From a virus: a DNA stretch of 33,249 nucleotides. A model generated the notes under the pieces. The model was not told where the DNA came from and made no database searches. It saw only the letters and a list, made by a program, of their open reading frames with translations. The stretch covers positions 1-33,249 of the IMG/VR virus record IMGVR_UViG_3300031951_000715; one strand, written 5' to 3'. Made by a program: the position numbers and the translations under genes. This document shows positions 22,117-29,512 of this stretch, piece after piece; within the stretch, counting starts at the first letter, position 1, and each line of letters starts with the position of its first letter.

Positions 22117-22289
22117 ATATAAATGATGGCACGTTAATCAAAGCCAGACTAGAGGCAGCCAAGGCAGTTCAGGCAGCAATAGATTATCCACTGGAAGACA
22201 GATCTCTGTTGGCAGTGGACGCTATTGTGGCTGCAACTCTCGCAACCATTCAAGCATACATGGGAGGTCATGATGTCAGAGATCAGTAA
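22113..22289 (+). CDS. hypothetical helical protein (58 aa)
   Basis: A 58-residue Ala-rich helical protein starting at GTG on the exonuclease stop (GTGA): MNINDGTLIKARLEAAKAVQ, then LLAVDAIVAATLATIQAYMG. AAGGA lies 6 bases upstream. It sits between exonuclease and annealing protein genes, with its end overlapping the latter, so it may bridge or regulate them. No known family. Amphipathic helices would suit a small adaptor. Confidence 0.6.
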   Translation: MNINDGTLIKARLEAAKAVQAAIDYPLEDRSLLAVDAIVAATLATIQAYMGGHDVRDQ

Positions 22290-23025
22290 GTTTTCAGAGC
22301 TACGCAAAATCGATGTGTCTGGAATTGTAGAAAAAAAAATGGGGCTGTCGTATCTGTCTTGGGCATGGGCAGTAGATACATTGTTAAAACATGATCCGAC
22401 TGCGACATGGGAATACAAAGAGCCAGTACGGTGGAATGATACTGTGATGGTTTTCTGTACAGTCAAAGCTTTTAATGTGGAGCGTACAGCACAGCTTCCA
22501 GTGATGGATCACAGGAATAAGGCAGTGCCTAATCCTGATGCGTTTCAGGTCAACACAGCAATGCAACGCTGTCTAGCCAAGGCAATTGCTCTGCATGGTA
22601 TTGGCCTGTACATTTACGCTGGTGAGGACGTACCAAAGGATCAGGAATCAGCTAATCCATTGGATGCTATTAAACCTGTAGCGCCAGCTGAGACTGTGCC
22701 TGTGGTTAAACCAGAGAGCAATCCTGAATGGACATGGCATCTCATGTATCCAAACAAGGCAGAGCCAGCTGCAAGCTATATGACTTCTGATGAATGGGAG
22801 GATATGTATAATCAGACAGCCATGAAGACAGCTAAGTCTGGTAGCTACACACACCGAGAGCGCATGACTAAACTGCGTGAACTCAAAGAGGCTAACCAAG
22901 ATACTCTAGATAAGCTTGATCCTGTACGTAAGCTTTGGCATAGTAAACAATATGCAGAGAGACTGAAGAGTCTTGGCGCTGCTATGCCGCCATCTCAGAA
23001 AGAGACTGAGACAGCAGCAGAGTAA
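22273..23025 (+). CDS. DUF1071/Sak-type single-strand annealing protein
   Basis: Read from the ATG at 22273 (MSEISKFSELRKIDVSGIVE), with GGAGG 5 bases upstream; upstream in-frame ATGs lie inside the previous gene. SYLSWAWAVDTLLKHDPTAT (residues ~26-45), VMDHRNKAVPNPDAFQVNTA and MQRCLAKAIALHGIGLYIYA are the DUF1071 (Sak) pattern of phage recombination proteins. The product would bind the ssDNA made by the exonuclease and anneal it to complementary strands. The C-terminal half (after DVPKDQE) is variable and charged. A hairpin follows the stop. Confidence 0.85.
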   Translation: MSEISKFSELRKIDVSGIVEKKMGLSYLSWAWAVDTLLKHDPTATWEYKEPVRWNDTVMVFCTVKAFNVERTAQLPVMDHRNKAVPNPDAFQVNTAMQRCLAKAIALHGIGLYIYAGEDVPKDQESANPLDAIKPVAPAETVPVVKPESNPEWTWHLMYPNKAEPAASYMTSDEWEDMYNQTAMKTAKSGSYTHRERMTKLRELKEANQDTLDKLDPVRKLWHSKQYAERLKSLGAAMPPSQKETETAAE

Positions 23026-23028
23026 ACC

Positions 23029-23064
23029 ACAGGCACAGGATTATGCGTATGGTCTTGTGCCTGT
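23029..23064. terminator. bidirectional hairpin between convergent operons
   Basis: ACAGGCACA (23029-23037) pairs perfectly with TGTGCCTGT (23056-23064). On the + strand G-T and A-T pairs extend the stem inward to about 13 pairs. It starts four bases past the annealing-protein stop and includes the last codons of the endolysin. No long T run follows, so it may act with Rho or only partly. Confidence 0.55.
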
Positions 23065-23469
23065 CTTATCTATGATTAACTTCTGACCACGAGGTTTAGC
23101 ATCAGCTGTATTAGGAATAGACACATGAGTCCACCTGTCAAACTCTCGTATGACCTGATCAAATGGAAGACCAGCTGCGATGATCGCTTTCACAACTTCA
23201 TCAGGAGACATTTGCGGGACTCGGATATCAGCCGCACAGCCCAGCCTGTGCTGACTCCGATCCGAACTTTTTATGGCATCATTTACCTGCTTACTCCTAA
23301 ATGCGCTATTTACGATGATCGGCTTGCCGCCTACCGCAGACTTCACCGTCTCCAAAAATGCAGCCAGTCGTTTAAGGTTCGCCAGTTCAGATTCATTAGG
23401 CGTGTTATCAAACTCTCTGTGATCCGTATGCGTAAGTTCATCAAGAGTAAAATTTTCACTTAGTTTCAT
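23041..23469 (-). CDS. endolysin, M15-type peptidase
   Basis: A 142-residue protein. NSAFRSKQVNDAIKSSDRSQ is followed by HRLGCAADI, the SxHxxGxAxD zinc motif: His74 and Asp81. RWTHVSIP supplies His115, and Glu109 or Asp111 is the likely catalytic acid. This is the M15 (VanY/D-Ala-D-Ala or endopeptidase) fold, which cuts the cross-links of peptidoglycan. No signal peptide; release depends on the holin upstream. The gene overlaps the Rz stop as ATGA. It is the last gene of the lysis cassette. Confidence 0.88.
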   Translation of the reverse strand: MKLSENFTLDELTHTDHREFDNTPNESELANLKRLAAFLETVKSAVGGKPIIVNSAFRSKQVNDAIKSSDRSQHRLGCAADIRVPQMSPDEVVKAIIAAGLPFDQVIREFDRWTHVSIPNTADAKPRGQKLIIDKTGTRPYA

Positions 23470-23954
23470 TTACGTTCTTCCTCTAGTATCATCTGACAGG
23501 CAGTTAGTTGGTAAGTAATTTGGTCTGCTCGCTCTGCTTCAGCTGCAAGATCTCTGACAAATTCTTCAGGAAGGTAGCAGATTGTTTCTGGCTGATTGCC
23601 GCTGGCACTGGTGGTAGCTTCGGGCAGTCCGTTACTATTGTTTGAACTCTTGGCGCTTGGGAGGCGCAACCCACCAGAGCCAATGTTATTAAGCAAAGCA
23701 TTCTTTTCATCCTGTACCTTTCTATTGTCTGCAATTAACTTAGCCTCCACAGTTCTAAACTGTGCAGCCTGTCTGCGCTCGGTAGCTATGGCTGCGTCCT
23801 GCGCTTTCTTAATAGCCAGTGCAGCCTGTGCATTAGCTTCTGCTTTCTCTGCTTGCCACTCAGCCTGTATTACAGCCTGTCCTTGTCTGTGTCCGTAGAA
23901 GTAGGCAGAGATAGCCACCACAAACATGGCTAGAAATATCCATGATCTAGGCAT
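23466..23954 (-). CDS. Rz: Rz-like inner-membrane spanin
   Basis: A 162-residue protein with an N-terminal membrane anchor (WIFLAMFVVAISAYFYGHRQ, residues ~5-24) and a long periplasmic Ala/Glu/Lys/Gln coiled coil (residues ~25-95), then a Ser/Asn-rich linker and a C-terminal helix. This is the Rz i-spanin plan. It pairs with the outer-membrane lipoprotein encoded inside it (Rz1) and fuses the two membranes at lysis. The start overlaps the holin stop. Its presence indicates a Gram-negative host. Confidence 0.85.
   Translation of the reverse strand: MPRSWIFLAMFVVAISAYFYGHRQGQAVIQAEWQAEKAEANAQAALAIKKAQDAAIATERRQAAQFRTVEAKLIADNRKVQDEKNALLNNIGSGGLRLPSAKSSNNSNGLPEATTSASGNQPETICYLPEEFVRDLAAEAERADQITYQLTACQMILEEERK
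23504..23710 (-). CDS. Rz1: Rz1-like outer-membrane spanin lipoprotein, embedded in Rz
   Basis: A 68-residue protein wholly inside the Rz gene in another frame. MKRMLCLITLALVGC gives a lipoprotein signal with the lipobox LVGC (Cys15). ASQAPRVQTIVTDCPKLPPV follows, Pro-rich as in Rz1, and then helices. GGTACAGG before the ATG is a fair ribosome site; the longer frame from a TTG is less likely. Such embedded genes are found with lambda-type spanin pairs. Confidence 0.82.
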   Translation of the reverse strand: MKRMLCLITLALVGCASQAPRVQTIVTDCPKLPPVPAAISQKQSATFLKNLSEILQLKQSEQTKLLTN

Positions 23955-24234
23955 TTGTTGGAGTCTCCCCAGCTTTAACCTTCTCTACGTTCTCCTGACC
24001 ACGAGTCCATGCTGCTATACCTAGGATTGCACCAAAAGATATATGAATCATGCCGCCACCCTGTAGCGTTAATGATGACCACATACCTACTGCTTGGTTA
24101 GGGTTCCAGAATTGCAGCAAGTTGTACAGGATTGGCCCAAATATAAAATCAAAGAGGCAGATCATCATGTAAGTAATAGCCATCATTGGGCGCCACTTTT
24201 TAGTCATCCAATCATCACCAAATAATTCTTTCAT
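23947..24234 (-). CDS. holin
   Basis: A 95-residue membrane protein: a charged start (MKELFGDDWMTKKWRPMMAI), then two or three hydrophobic segments (YMMICLFDFIFGPILYNLL, and ISFGAILGIAAWTRGQ, residues ~65-80) and an acidic tail ending in GETPTNA. The 'RPMM..YM.ICLFDFIFGP' pattern belongs to the phage/GTA three-span holin family. It makes the lethal holes that let endolysin reach the wall. It lies between the 207-residue membrane gene and Rz, with overlaps of 4 and 8 bases. Confidence 0.85.
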   Translation of the reverse strand: MKELFGDDWMTKKWRPMMAITYMMICLFDFIFGPILYNLLQFWNPNQAVGMWSSLTLQGGGMIHISFGAILGIAAWTRGQENVEKVKAGETPTNA

Positions 24235-24854
24235 TGACTACCTCCCTGATTAAACATCCACCGAATAAACCACGCAAACCCTGCAATGATCAGTGTAATT
24301 ACAAAGCCACCGATACAGTTGTAAAAAATTTCCCACCTACGCTGGCTGATTCTACGCAGTCTCATTTTTTCAGCAGCAAGAGCTAATCTTTTCTCAGTCT
24401 CTTCCCTGCGCTTTGCCTCTGCCTTTGCTTCACGCTCCTGCCTTAGACTATTTAACCTACTAGAGAAGTCATCCCACATACCAGCTTCATCAAAGTGATA
24501 GATGAAGTAATGCTTGATGTCATCATAGTGCTGCTTGATCTGTCGATCAATGGACATCATCTCCATTACATACTCAGCGTCAGACATGGCATCAGCTACA
24601 GGATTACCAGCGGCTATTGCCTTGTCTTGGATTTCTTTTGCTTGCTCTAGTTGAGTACGAGCAGATTCATACTTACTGGCAGCAGAGAAGAACTTTGTAA
24701 TAGGAGCCATTGAGTCTTTGAGCTGCTTACCAGACTCAACACATTTATTGATCTCATTGACTGCCTTGTTAGCCTCATCAGCAAAGCTTCTGATACCCTT
24801 AACGATAGCGCTAACACCTTGCACCACCATGATCGCAGTCGAGATAGGTTCCAT
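24231..24854 (-). CDS. C-terminally anchored membrane protein (207 aa)
   Basis: Read from the ATG at 24854 (MEPISTAIMVVQGVSAIVKG), two bases after the previous stop; a longer TTG-started frame was rejected. A helical N-terminal part holds Ala/Lys/Glu coiled coils, a charged stretch RQEREAKAEAKRREETEKRL (residues ~140-160) and one C-terminal membrane span (FYNCIGGFVITLIIAGFAWF, near 180-200). Position just upstream of the holin suggests a role in lysis timing or membrane attachment. No family is known to me; a holin accessory is a guess. Confidence 0.6.
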   Translation of the reverse strand: MEPISTAIMVVQGVSAIVKGIRSFADEANKAVNEINKCVESGKQLKDSMAPITKFFSAASKYESARTQLEQAKEIQDKAIAAGNPVADAMSDAEYVMEMMSIDRQIKQHYDDIKHYFIYHFDEAGMWDDFSSRLNSLRQEREAKAEAKRREETEKRLALAAEKMRLRRISQRRWEIFYNCIGGFVITLIIAGFAWFIRWMFNQGGSQ

Positions 24855-24855
24855 T

Positions 24856-25077
24856 TCATTTGTCCTGCTTGCTATCCAGCTTGTCAAATATCTGTTTCAA
24901 GATTGCTTTAATCTCGCCAATGTCTGCACGATAGTCATCCTTCTGGACGTACTCACGAGGCATCTCTGCTAGTTTATCCTCAAGCTTCTGAAGCTTTCTA
25001 GTAATAGTGTTAAATACAAAGACACCAAGAAAGCCAGCAATAGCCACGACAAAATTAAATACAATTTGATTCTCCAT
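24856..25077 (-). CDS. N-anchored membrane/coiled-coil protein (73 aa)
   Basis: From the ATG at 25077: MENQIVFNFVVAIAGFLGVF, a membrane span, followed by KLQKLEDKLAEMPREYVQKD and DIGEIKAILKQIFDKLDSKQ, a coiled coil. A GTG two codons upstream is an alternative start. This one-span-plus-coil layout is common in small lysis-cassette proteins, though with the reverse order from XhlA-type proteins. It lies between the assembly protein and the 207-residue protein. Confidence 0.6.
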   Translation of the reverse strand: MENQIVFNFVVAIAGFLGVFVFNTITRKLQKLEDKLAEMPREYVQKDDYRADIGEIKAILKQIFDKLDSKQDK

Positions 25078-25079
25078 GA

Positions 25080-25508
25080 TCACACATTCTCAGTCCACGT
25101 TAATTGGAGTGCAGCCAGTTCATCTACTGTAGTGCAAGCATTGATAGCAGCTTCATTATTATTACTATCATTACGAATATCTTCACGATATGCAGTAACA
25201 GCAGTGCCAATAGGAGCAGCAGATTCTATAAAGCGCACTACCTTCCAGTCTGTAGGAGCAAGCAATGACGCAGCTATCTGCTTTACCTGTGCTATCAGTA
25301 TAGTCTTGCACTGGTCTAGATCCTTTGGATTTCCAACACCCCAGTAGTAGCGATCATCATATGGCTCTGGATCTGCTATCTCTGCTATGCCTATGGCGGT
25401 GCGCTCTTCTGGTGTAGCAAGTCGCAGCCAGTTAGCTGGGTACTGTGTACCATTAGCATCAGTAAATGGTGTGTCTAGTTGTAGTGTACTTCCGTTAAGT
25501 GTAAACAT
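25080..25508 (-). CDS. tail-fibre assembly-like protein
   Basis: A 142-residue protein. MFTLNGSTLQLDTPFTDANG and YPANWLRLATPEERTAIGI resemble the head of phage tail-fibre assembly proteins. DDRYYWGVGNPKDLDQCKTI and TDWKVVRFIESAAPIGTAVT followed by AYREDIRNDSNN is the typical DUF4376-like C-terminal part. It probably helps fold or attach the adjacent LamG/SPRY-type tip protein. One base separates it from that gene. The pattern is common in phage adhesin clusters, but chaperone activity is inferred. Confidence 0.7.
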   Translation of the reverse strand: MFTLNGSTLQLDTPFTDANGTQYPANWLRLATPEERTAIGIAEIADPEPYDDRYYWGVGNPKDLDQCKTILIAQVKQIAASLLAPTDWKVVRFIESAAPIGTAVTAYREDIRNDSNNNEAAINACTTVDELAALQLTWTENV

Positions 25509-25509
25509 A

Positions 25510-27885
25510 TTACCTCGCTAAAGAATACTTGAATGGGTTTTCTGCAAATGCTGCGTATATGTATGTGCTGCCAGATGCATTAACTCCGGGATTTGTACCA
25601 TCTACTCTAATTTTAAAACCATTAGAAAGCATATCTAATACCGTTATAGTTGCTCCTGCACCTGAAGTATTTGCCAGTAAATATTCGCCAACAACATTAG
25701 ATGTGTTTCTAGAAGAATCATACATTTGCCAATTTTCAGTTGCATTTGTTCTTTTAATCATTATCCATCTTGGTCTAAATCCTAAATATACAAAAACACC
25801 ATCAGTAGCACCATTTCCAGTGTAGCTACCAAATGCAGAATAACCTGCTATTTCTGAAAAGCAGTAGGCTACAATATTATTATTTACATTAAACGTATAG
25901 TTAGATTCAAAACTTAACAGCGTAGATGTTGGTGCAGTATTTGCCCAAATTCTAGAATCATTAACTACTGCTGCTGTTGTTTGTAAAACTAAATAACTTT
26001 GTGTTTGACTGGATAATGATTGATGCCAAACTAGCCATGAGCTTGTGGTTGCTCTATCTTTAAAAATTACCATGGCTGGTTTAACACCAAGACTATGACC
26101 AACAGTTTTATTTCCTGCTGCTCCAGCATTAAAAGTAACAATACTAAATCCTGATGTTGGATTAGCACTTACTGTTGAAGTTACAGAACCTGCTGTATTA
26201 GATACCGCTGTTGCATTGGATGCTCTCCATTGCCAGCCGACATATGTGTTTGTATTTGTATTTACTTCTGAGCTTGTTCCAATTGAAAATCCATTTGAAT
26301 TAAATGAATATCCTGATCCAGCAGTTACTTCTGCACCAGTAGTATTTGAATATAAAAACTGAGTTGATCCTCTGACACTATCTCTTAATACATTATTCCA
26401 AGCTGCATTTCTTCCTTTAATCCAAACAAAGTCAGGCTGCATTGATGTGTTATTAACAGTATTTACTATAGATAAATTTGCACCTGTACCAGTATATGTA
26501 GTTGCCGCAAATTGATTAGCACCATTAGCAATAATAGGATCAGGTAAGTTAAAGGTATTGAGTGCTACAAATCCTGTTGGTGGAGTGTATGTAAATGGAC
26601 GCTGACCAAAGTTAAGTGTAATTTGATCATTTGTTGCAAATGCCCAGCAAGCAGGAACCCATGTTCTACCGTCAGTAAATCTAGCTGTACCAGTTACGAT
26701 TGTTGTCCAAGTAGATCCATTTGATGAATATGAAAACTCTCCTGTTGATGCGTCATAACGCATACCAACTACAGTAGTAGCAGTCCAACTTGGATTACCT
26801 GTAGTGGCAGTGCTAGACTCAACCCACCATTGACCAGCATTATTAAATCCAATTGCACCAGTACCAACAAGAGGAGTAATAGGTAATTGTGGATTAATTA
26901 CAGCAAGACCAAATCCAAGATTATTATTTGCTTGTATAAACAAACCTTCCCAATACCATTTTCCAGTAGCTGGTAAAGCAATAGTTCCATATCCACCACG
27001 ATAAGCACCAGCACCTGTTAAATAAAGATTTCCATTTGATAGGTTTGTTGTGCCTGTGATTGGAGACATAGTAGCAAAGTTAGCATTAGTTGCGCTAGTA
27101 TTAGTAGGCACATCTAACATCGAGTCATACGTTACACCAGCAGTTACAGAGATATTATTAGGTGTCCAGTTGTTGCTGTTACCGCTAGAGTCTTTACCAA
27201 TAGTCGTAGCTGTAGCGCCAGAGTTATCTTGGAAGTTAAGGTAGAAACCGTTAGTGCCGTAAGTACCAGAATACTTACGAGGCTCCCATACACCAGTGCC
27301 AGAGTTGTATCCACCGAATGATGATGGTGTTAGTGCTTGACCGTCAATGAAGTTTACTTCTGTTAGGTAGCCATCAAAAAAATAACCTGCAATCGTCTGC
27401 AATGACCCAATGTAATGTCCAGTGTTTGTGTTTATTACGGTGTTATAGTTTTGTGGTGGATAAGTTGCTGTAGAAAAAGATGTAATTTCTACTCCATTAA
27501 CATACAGGCGCATTCGGTTAGATGCCGTTGCTTGCGTTGTGTCAACTTGCCAAACAATGTGATGCCAAGCGGAAGGATCACGAAATACTTGGTTTGTTTG
27601 TAAGACATAAGGTGTACCAGAAGATAATTGAACCCACAAATTATTGCCAATTAAAAGACGAAGACCATCGTTAGAATTGTTAAATAAAAACCTGTCGATA
27701 GAAAGAGAGCCAAGTTTTACCCAACCACTCCATGTCCATGTAGTACGGCTTGATGTGCTTGCAGGAGTTCTTACAAAATAAGCAGATGCACTTGACCTAA
27801 AACGTACACTACGCTGTACTGGAAACGTAGGATCAGTAGGATTACCTGATGCCAGCAGGAATGGATTATCATGCAACGAACTCAT
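25510..27885 (-). CDS. tail tip/spike protein with LamG and SPRY-like domains
   Basis: A 791-residue beta-rich protein. Residues ~25-200 form a LamG/concanavalin-like domain (ASTSSRTTWTWSGWVKLGSL; WHHIVWQVD; MRLYVNGVEI; YIGSLQTI). Residues ~275-440 are SPRY-like (TGKWYWEGLFIQ; GAIGFNNAGQWW; ASTGEFSYSSNGSTWTT; LNFGQRPFTYTPPTG). The last ~350 residues hold repeated beta elements (DFVWIKGRNAAWNNVLRDSV; FSIVTFNAGAAGNKTVGHSL). No enzyme motif is obvious. It likely binds host surface glycans and attaches to the fibre protein encoded next door, with which it overlaps by 4 bases. Confidence 0.8.
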   Translation of the reverse strand: MSSLHDNPFLLASGNPTDPTFPVQRSVRFRSSASAYFVRTPASTSSRTTWTWSGWVKLGSLSIDRFLFNNSNDGLRLLIGNNLWVQLSSGTPYVLQTNQVFRDPSAWHHIVWQVDTTQATASNRMRLYVNGVEITSFSTATYPPQNYNTVINTNTGHYIGSLQTIAGYFFDGYLTEVNFIDGQALTPSSFGGYNSGTGVWEPRKYSGTYGTNGFYLNFQDNSGATATTIGKDSSGNSNNWTPNNISVTAGVTYDSMLDVPTNTSATNANFATMSPITGTTNLSNGNLYLTGAGAYRGGYGTIALPATGKWYWEGLFIQANNNLGFGLAVINPQLPITPLVGTGAIGFNNAGQWWVESSTATTGNPSWTATTVVGMRYDASTGEFSYSSNGSTWTTIVTGTARFTDGRTWVPACWAFATNDQITLNFGQRPFTYTPPTGFVALNTFNLPDPIIANGANQFAATTYTGTGANLSIVNTVNNTSMQPDFVWIKGRNAAWNNVLRDSVRGSTQFLYSNTTGAEVTAGSGYSFNSNGFSIGTSSEVNTNTNTYVGWQWRASNATAVSNTAGSVTSTVSANPTSGFSIVTFNAGAAGNKTVGHSLGVKPAMVIFKDRATTSSWLVWHQSLSSQTQSYLVLQTTAAVVNDSRIWANTAPTSTLLSFESNYTFNVNNNIVAYCFSEIAGYSAFGSYTGNGATDGVFVYLGFRPRWIMIKRTNATENWQMYDSSRNTSNVVGEYLLANTSGAGATITVLDMLSNGFKIRVDGTNPGVNASGSTYIYAAFAENPFKYSLAR

Positions 27886-29504
27886 TTACGATCTCCAACT
27901 AAACGAGCAGTAATGTTAGTTGATGTGTCCACATAGTAAGCAAGTATGTCTACTGCATTAGCTGTCGTGGTAAGTGATGGCACAACTCCAGAAGGGAAGT
28001 CCCAGCTAGATCCGTATGCAAGTGTCCTACTTCCTGTACCATCCTGACTAATCTTAATGATGCCAGACTGACCAGCCACCACATTAGTTGGATTGGCTAG
28101 TGTGCGATTACCACCGAGCGTTACGCTAAAATTATTAGCAGCAGCAAAGTCTGCGGTAATAGTTGCACCATCTGTTAGCGCAACCACAGTTCCACGCTGT
28201 GCTGCCGTAAACGATTGAGTTACATTTGTCTTAGCAGTATTAGCATCATAAGCTTGTACGTTTGTGCCAATTGCTAAACCAAGATTAGTCCTAGCTGTAG
28301 CAGTGTTAGCTACGTCAGATAAGTTACTAGCCTTTGCTAACTTCTCGCTGTCTACTTCCTCGATAGCAGCTTGCACTGTGGTGGCTGCAACTCCACCAGC
28401 TGGAGTAAACGCAATGCTGGTAGCAGCGCCAGACACATAAGCAGCAACCCATGCGCTACCGTTATATAACTTCATAATACCTGCTGAACTATTGAAGTAC
28501 AGCGCACCAGCAGTTAGCGCATTACCGTCATTGTCTACAGACGGATCACTAGTCTTTGTGCCTAGGTAACGATCATCAAAGGAATCATACGCAGCCAAGG
28601 TGGCATCTCTTGCAGACTCGGCAGCAGTCTGTGCATTAGCGGCATTAGTTGCTGATGTACTTGCGTTACTTGCGCTTGTGCTTGCATTGCTTGCGCTAGT
28701 AGCGGCAGCTTGTGCGTGATACTTTGCGGAGAACTCACCACCAGCTACAGCGCTAGAAGTCTTAGTAGCCCAGTCATTAGACAGCACAGCAGAGGCAGCA
28801 GCATCACTAGCAGAGGAGGCGGCAGCATCAGCGCTAGTATCAGCAGCTTCAGCATCAACCACTAAAGCCCACTTAGCAGAGTCAGCATTAGATGTTATTG
28901 GGAGGGATCCTGATGACGTATGCGCTGTGATACAAATATAGACATTACTGTTTGTCGTATCTTTAACCTGATCTCGGTTTTGATATGATGTACCAGCAGC
29001 CCAGTTACCTCGCCACACACCAATAGGATCACCAGCTACTGGATTACCTGATGCATCGAATGCTAATGTCTTACCAGCTCTAACAGTATTAACTGGCAGA
29101 GTCATGTTGATGTTGGTAGGATCAGTTACTGGAGCCTTAATCGAGCGCTCCGCTGTCTCTGCTACCTGCTGCACAAAGATAGTCTGCGAGTCGATCTCTT
29201 CATTCAACGTATTCGCAAACAAGTCACCACCAGTTACAAAGTCTGTGGTGCGCTCAATTGCTCTAGATCCGACAATGGTAATGCGATCACTGCCAGTGGC
29301 TGCTGATACTAGAGTCACAGATCCAGTGCCATTGCTATTGATCGTTACTGTGTAGTTCGTAGTTAGTGTCAGTAGCGTGTCATTCTTATAGACATCTACG
29401 TCAGTTGAGTCGATGATCTCGAATGAGAATGCGTAAGGGCCAGCACCAGCGCTACCTGTGTAGACCACTCTTCGTGATACGTTTGATATTGGATAGTTTG
29501 CCAT
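27882..29504 (-). CDS. tail fibre, T7 gp17-type N-terminus
   Basis: A 540-residue protein. MANYPISNVSRRVVYTGSAG, then YAFSFEIIDSTDVDVYKNDT and residues up to ~125 (EEIDSQTIFVQQVAETAERS) are the T7 gp17 tail-attachment domain. Residues ~165-200 (WRGNWAAGTSYQNRDQVKDT) resemble a small carbohydrate-binding module. Residues ~215-300 are an Ala/Ser coiled region with heptad repeats, then LNDG-type fibre modules follow to a C-terminal WDFPSGVVPSLTTTA. It connects the tail to the tip protein. It starts eight bases after the 976-residue gene. Confidence 0.88.
   Translation of the reverse strand: MANYPISNVSRRVVYTGSAGAGPYAFSFEIIDSTDVDVYKNDTLLTLTTNYTVTINSNGTGSVTLVSAATGSDRITIVGSRAIERTTDFVTGGDLFANTLNEEIDSQTIFVQQVAETAERSIKAPVTDPTNINMTLPVNTVRAGKTLAFDASGNPVAGDPIGVWRGNWAAGTSYQNRDQVKDTTNSNVYICITAHTSSGSLPITSNADSAKWALVVDAEAADTSADAAASSASDAAASAVLSNDWATKTSSAVAGGEFSAKYHAQAAATSASNASTSASNASTSATNAANAQTAAESARDATLAAYDSFDDRYLGTKTSDPSVDNDGNALTAGALYFNSSAGIMKLYNGSAWVAAYVSGAATSIAFTPAGGVAATTVQAAIEEVDSEKLAKASNLSDVANTATARTNLGLAIGTNVQAYDANTAKTNVTQSFTAAQRGTVVALTDGATITADFAAANNFSVTLGGNRTLANPTNVVAGQSGIIKISQDGTGSRTLAYGSSWDFPSGVVPSLTTTANAVDILAYYVDTSTNITARLVGDRK
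28635..28697 (-). repeat. three 21-base tandem repeats in the tail-fibre coiled region
   Basis: The frame reads SASNAST, SASNAST, SATNAAN in residues 270-290 of the fibre. Unequal crossing over here could change shaft length without shifting frame. Confidence 0.7.
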
Positions 29505-29512
29505 GTTAGTCC

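Noticed and set aside
22225-22272. Extended N-terminus of the annealing protein.
   Set aside because: It overlaps the 58-residue gene and adds residues not typical of the DUF1071 start; GGAGG marks the ATG at 22273.
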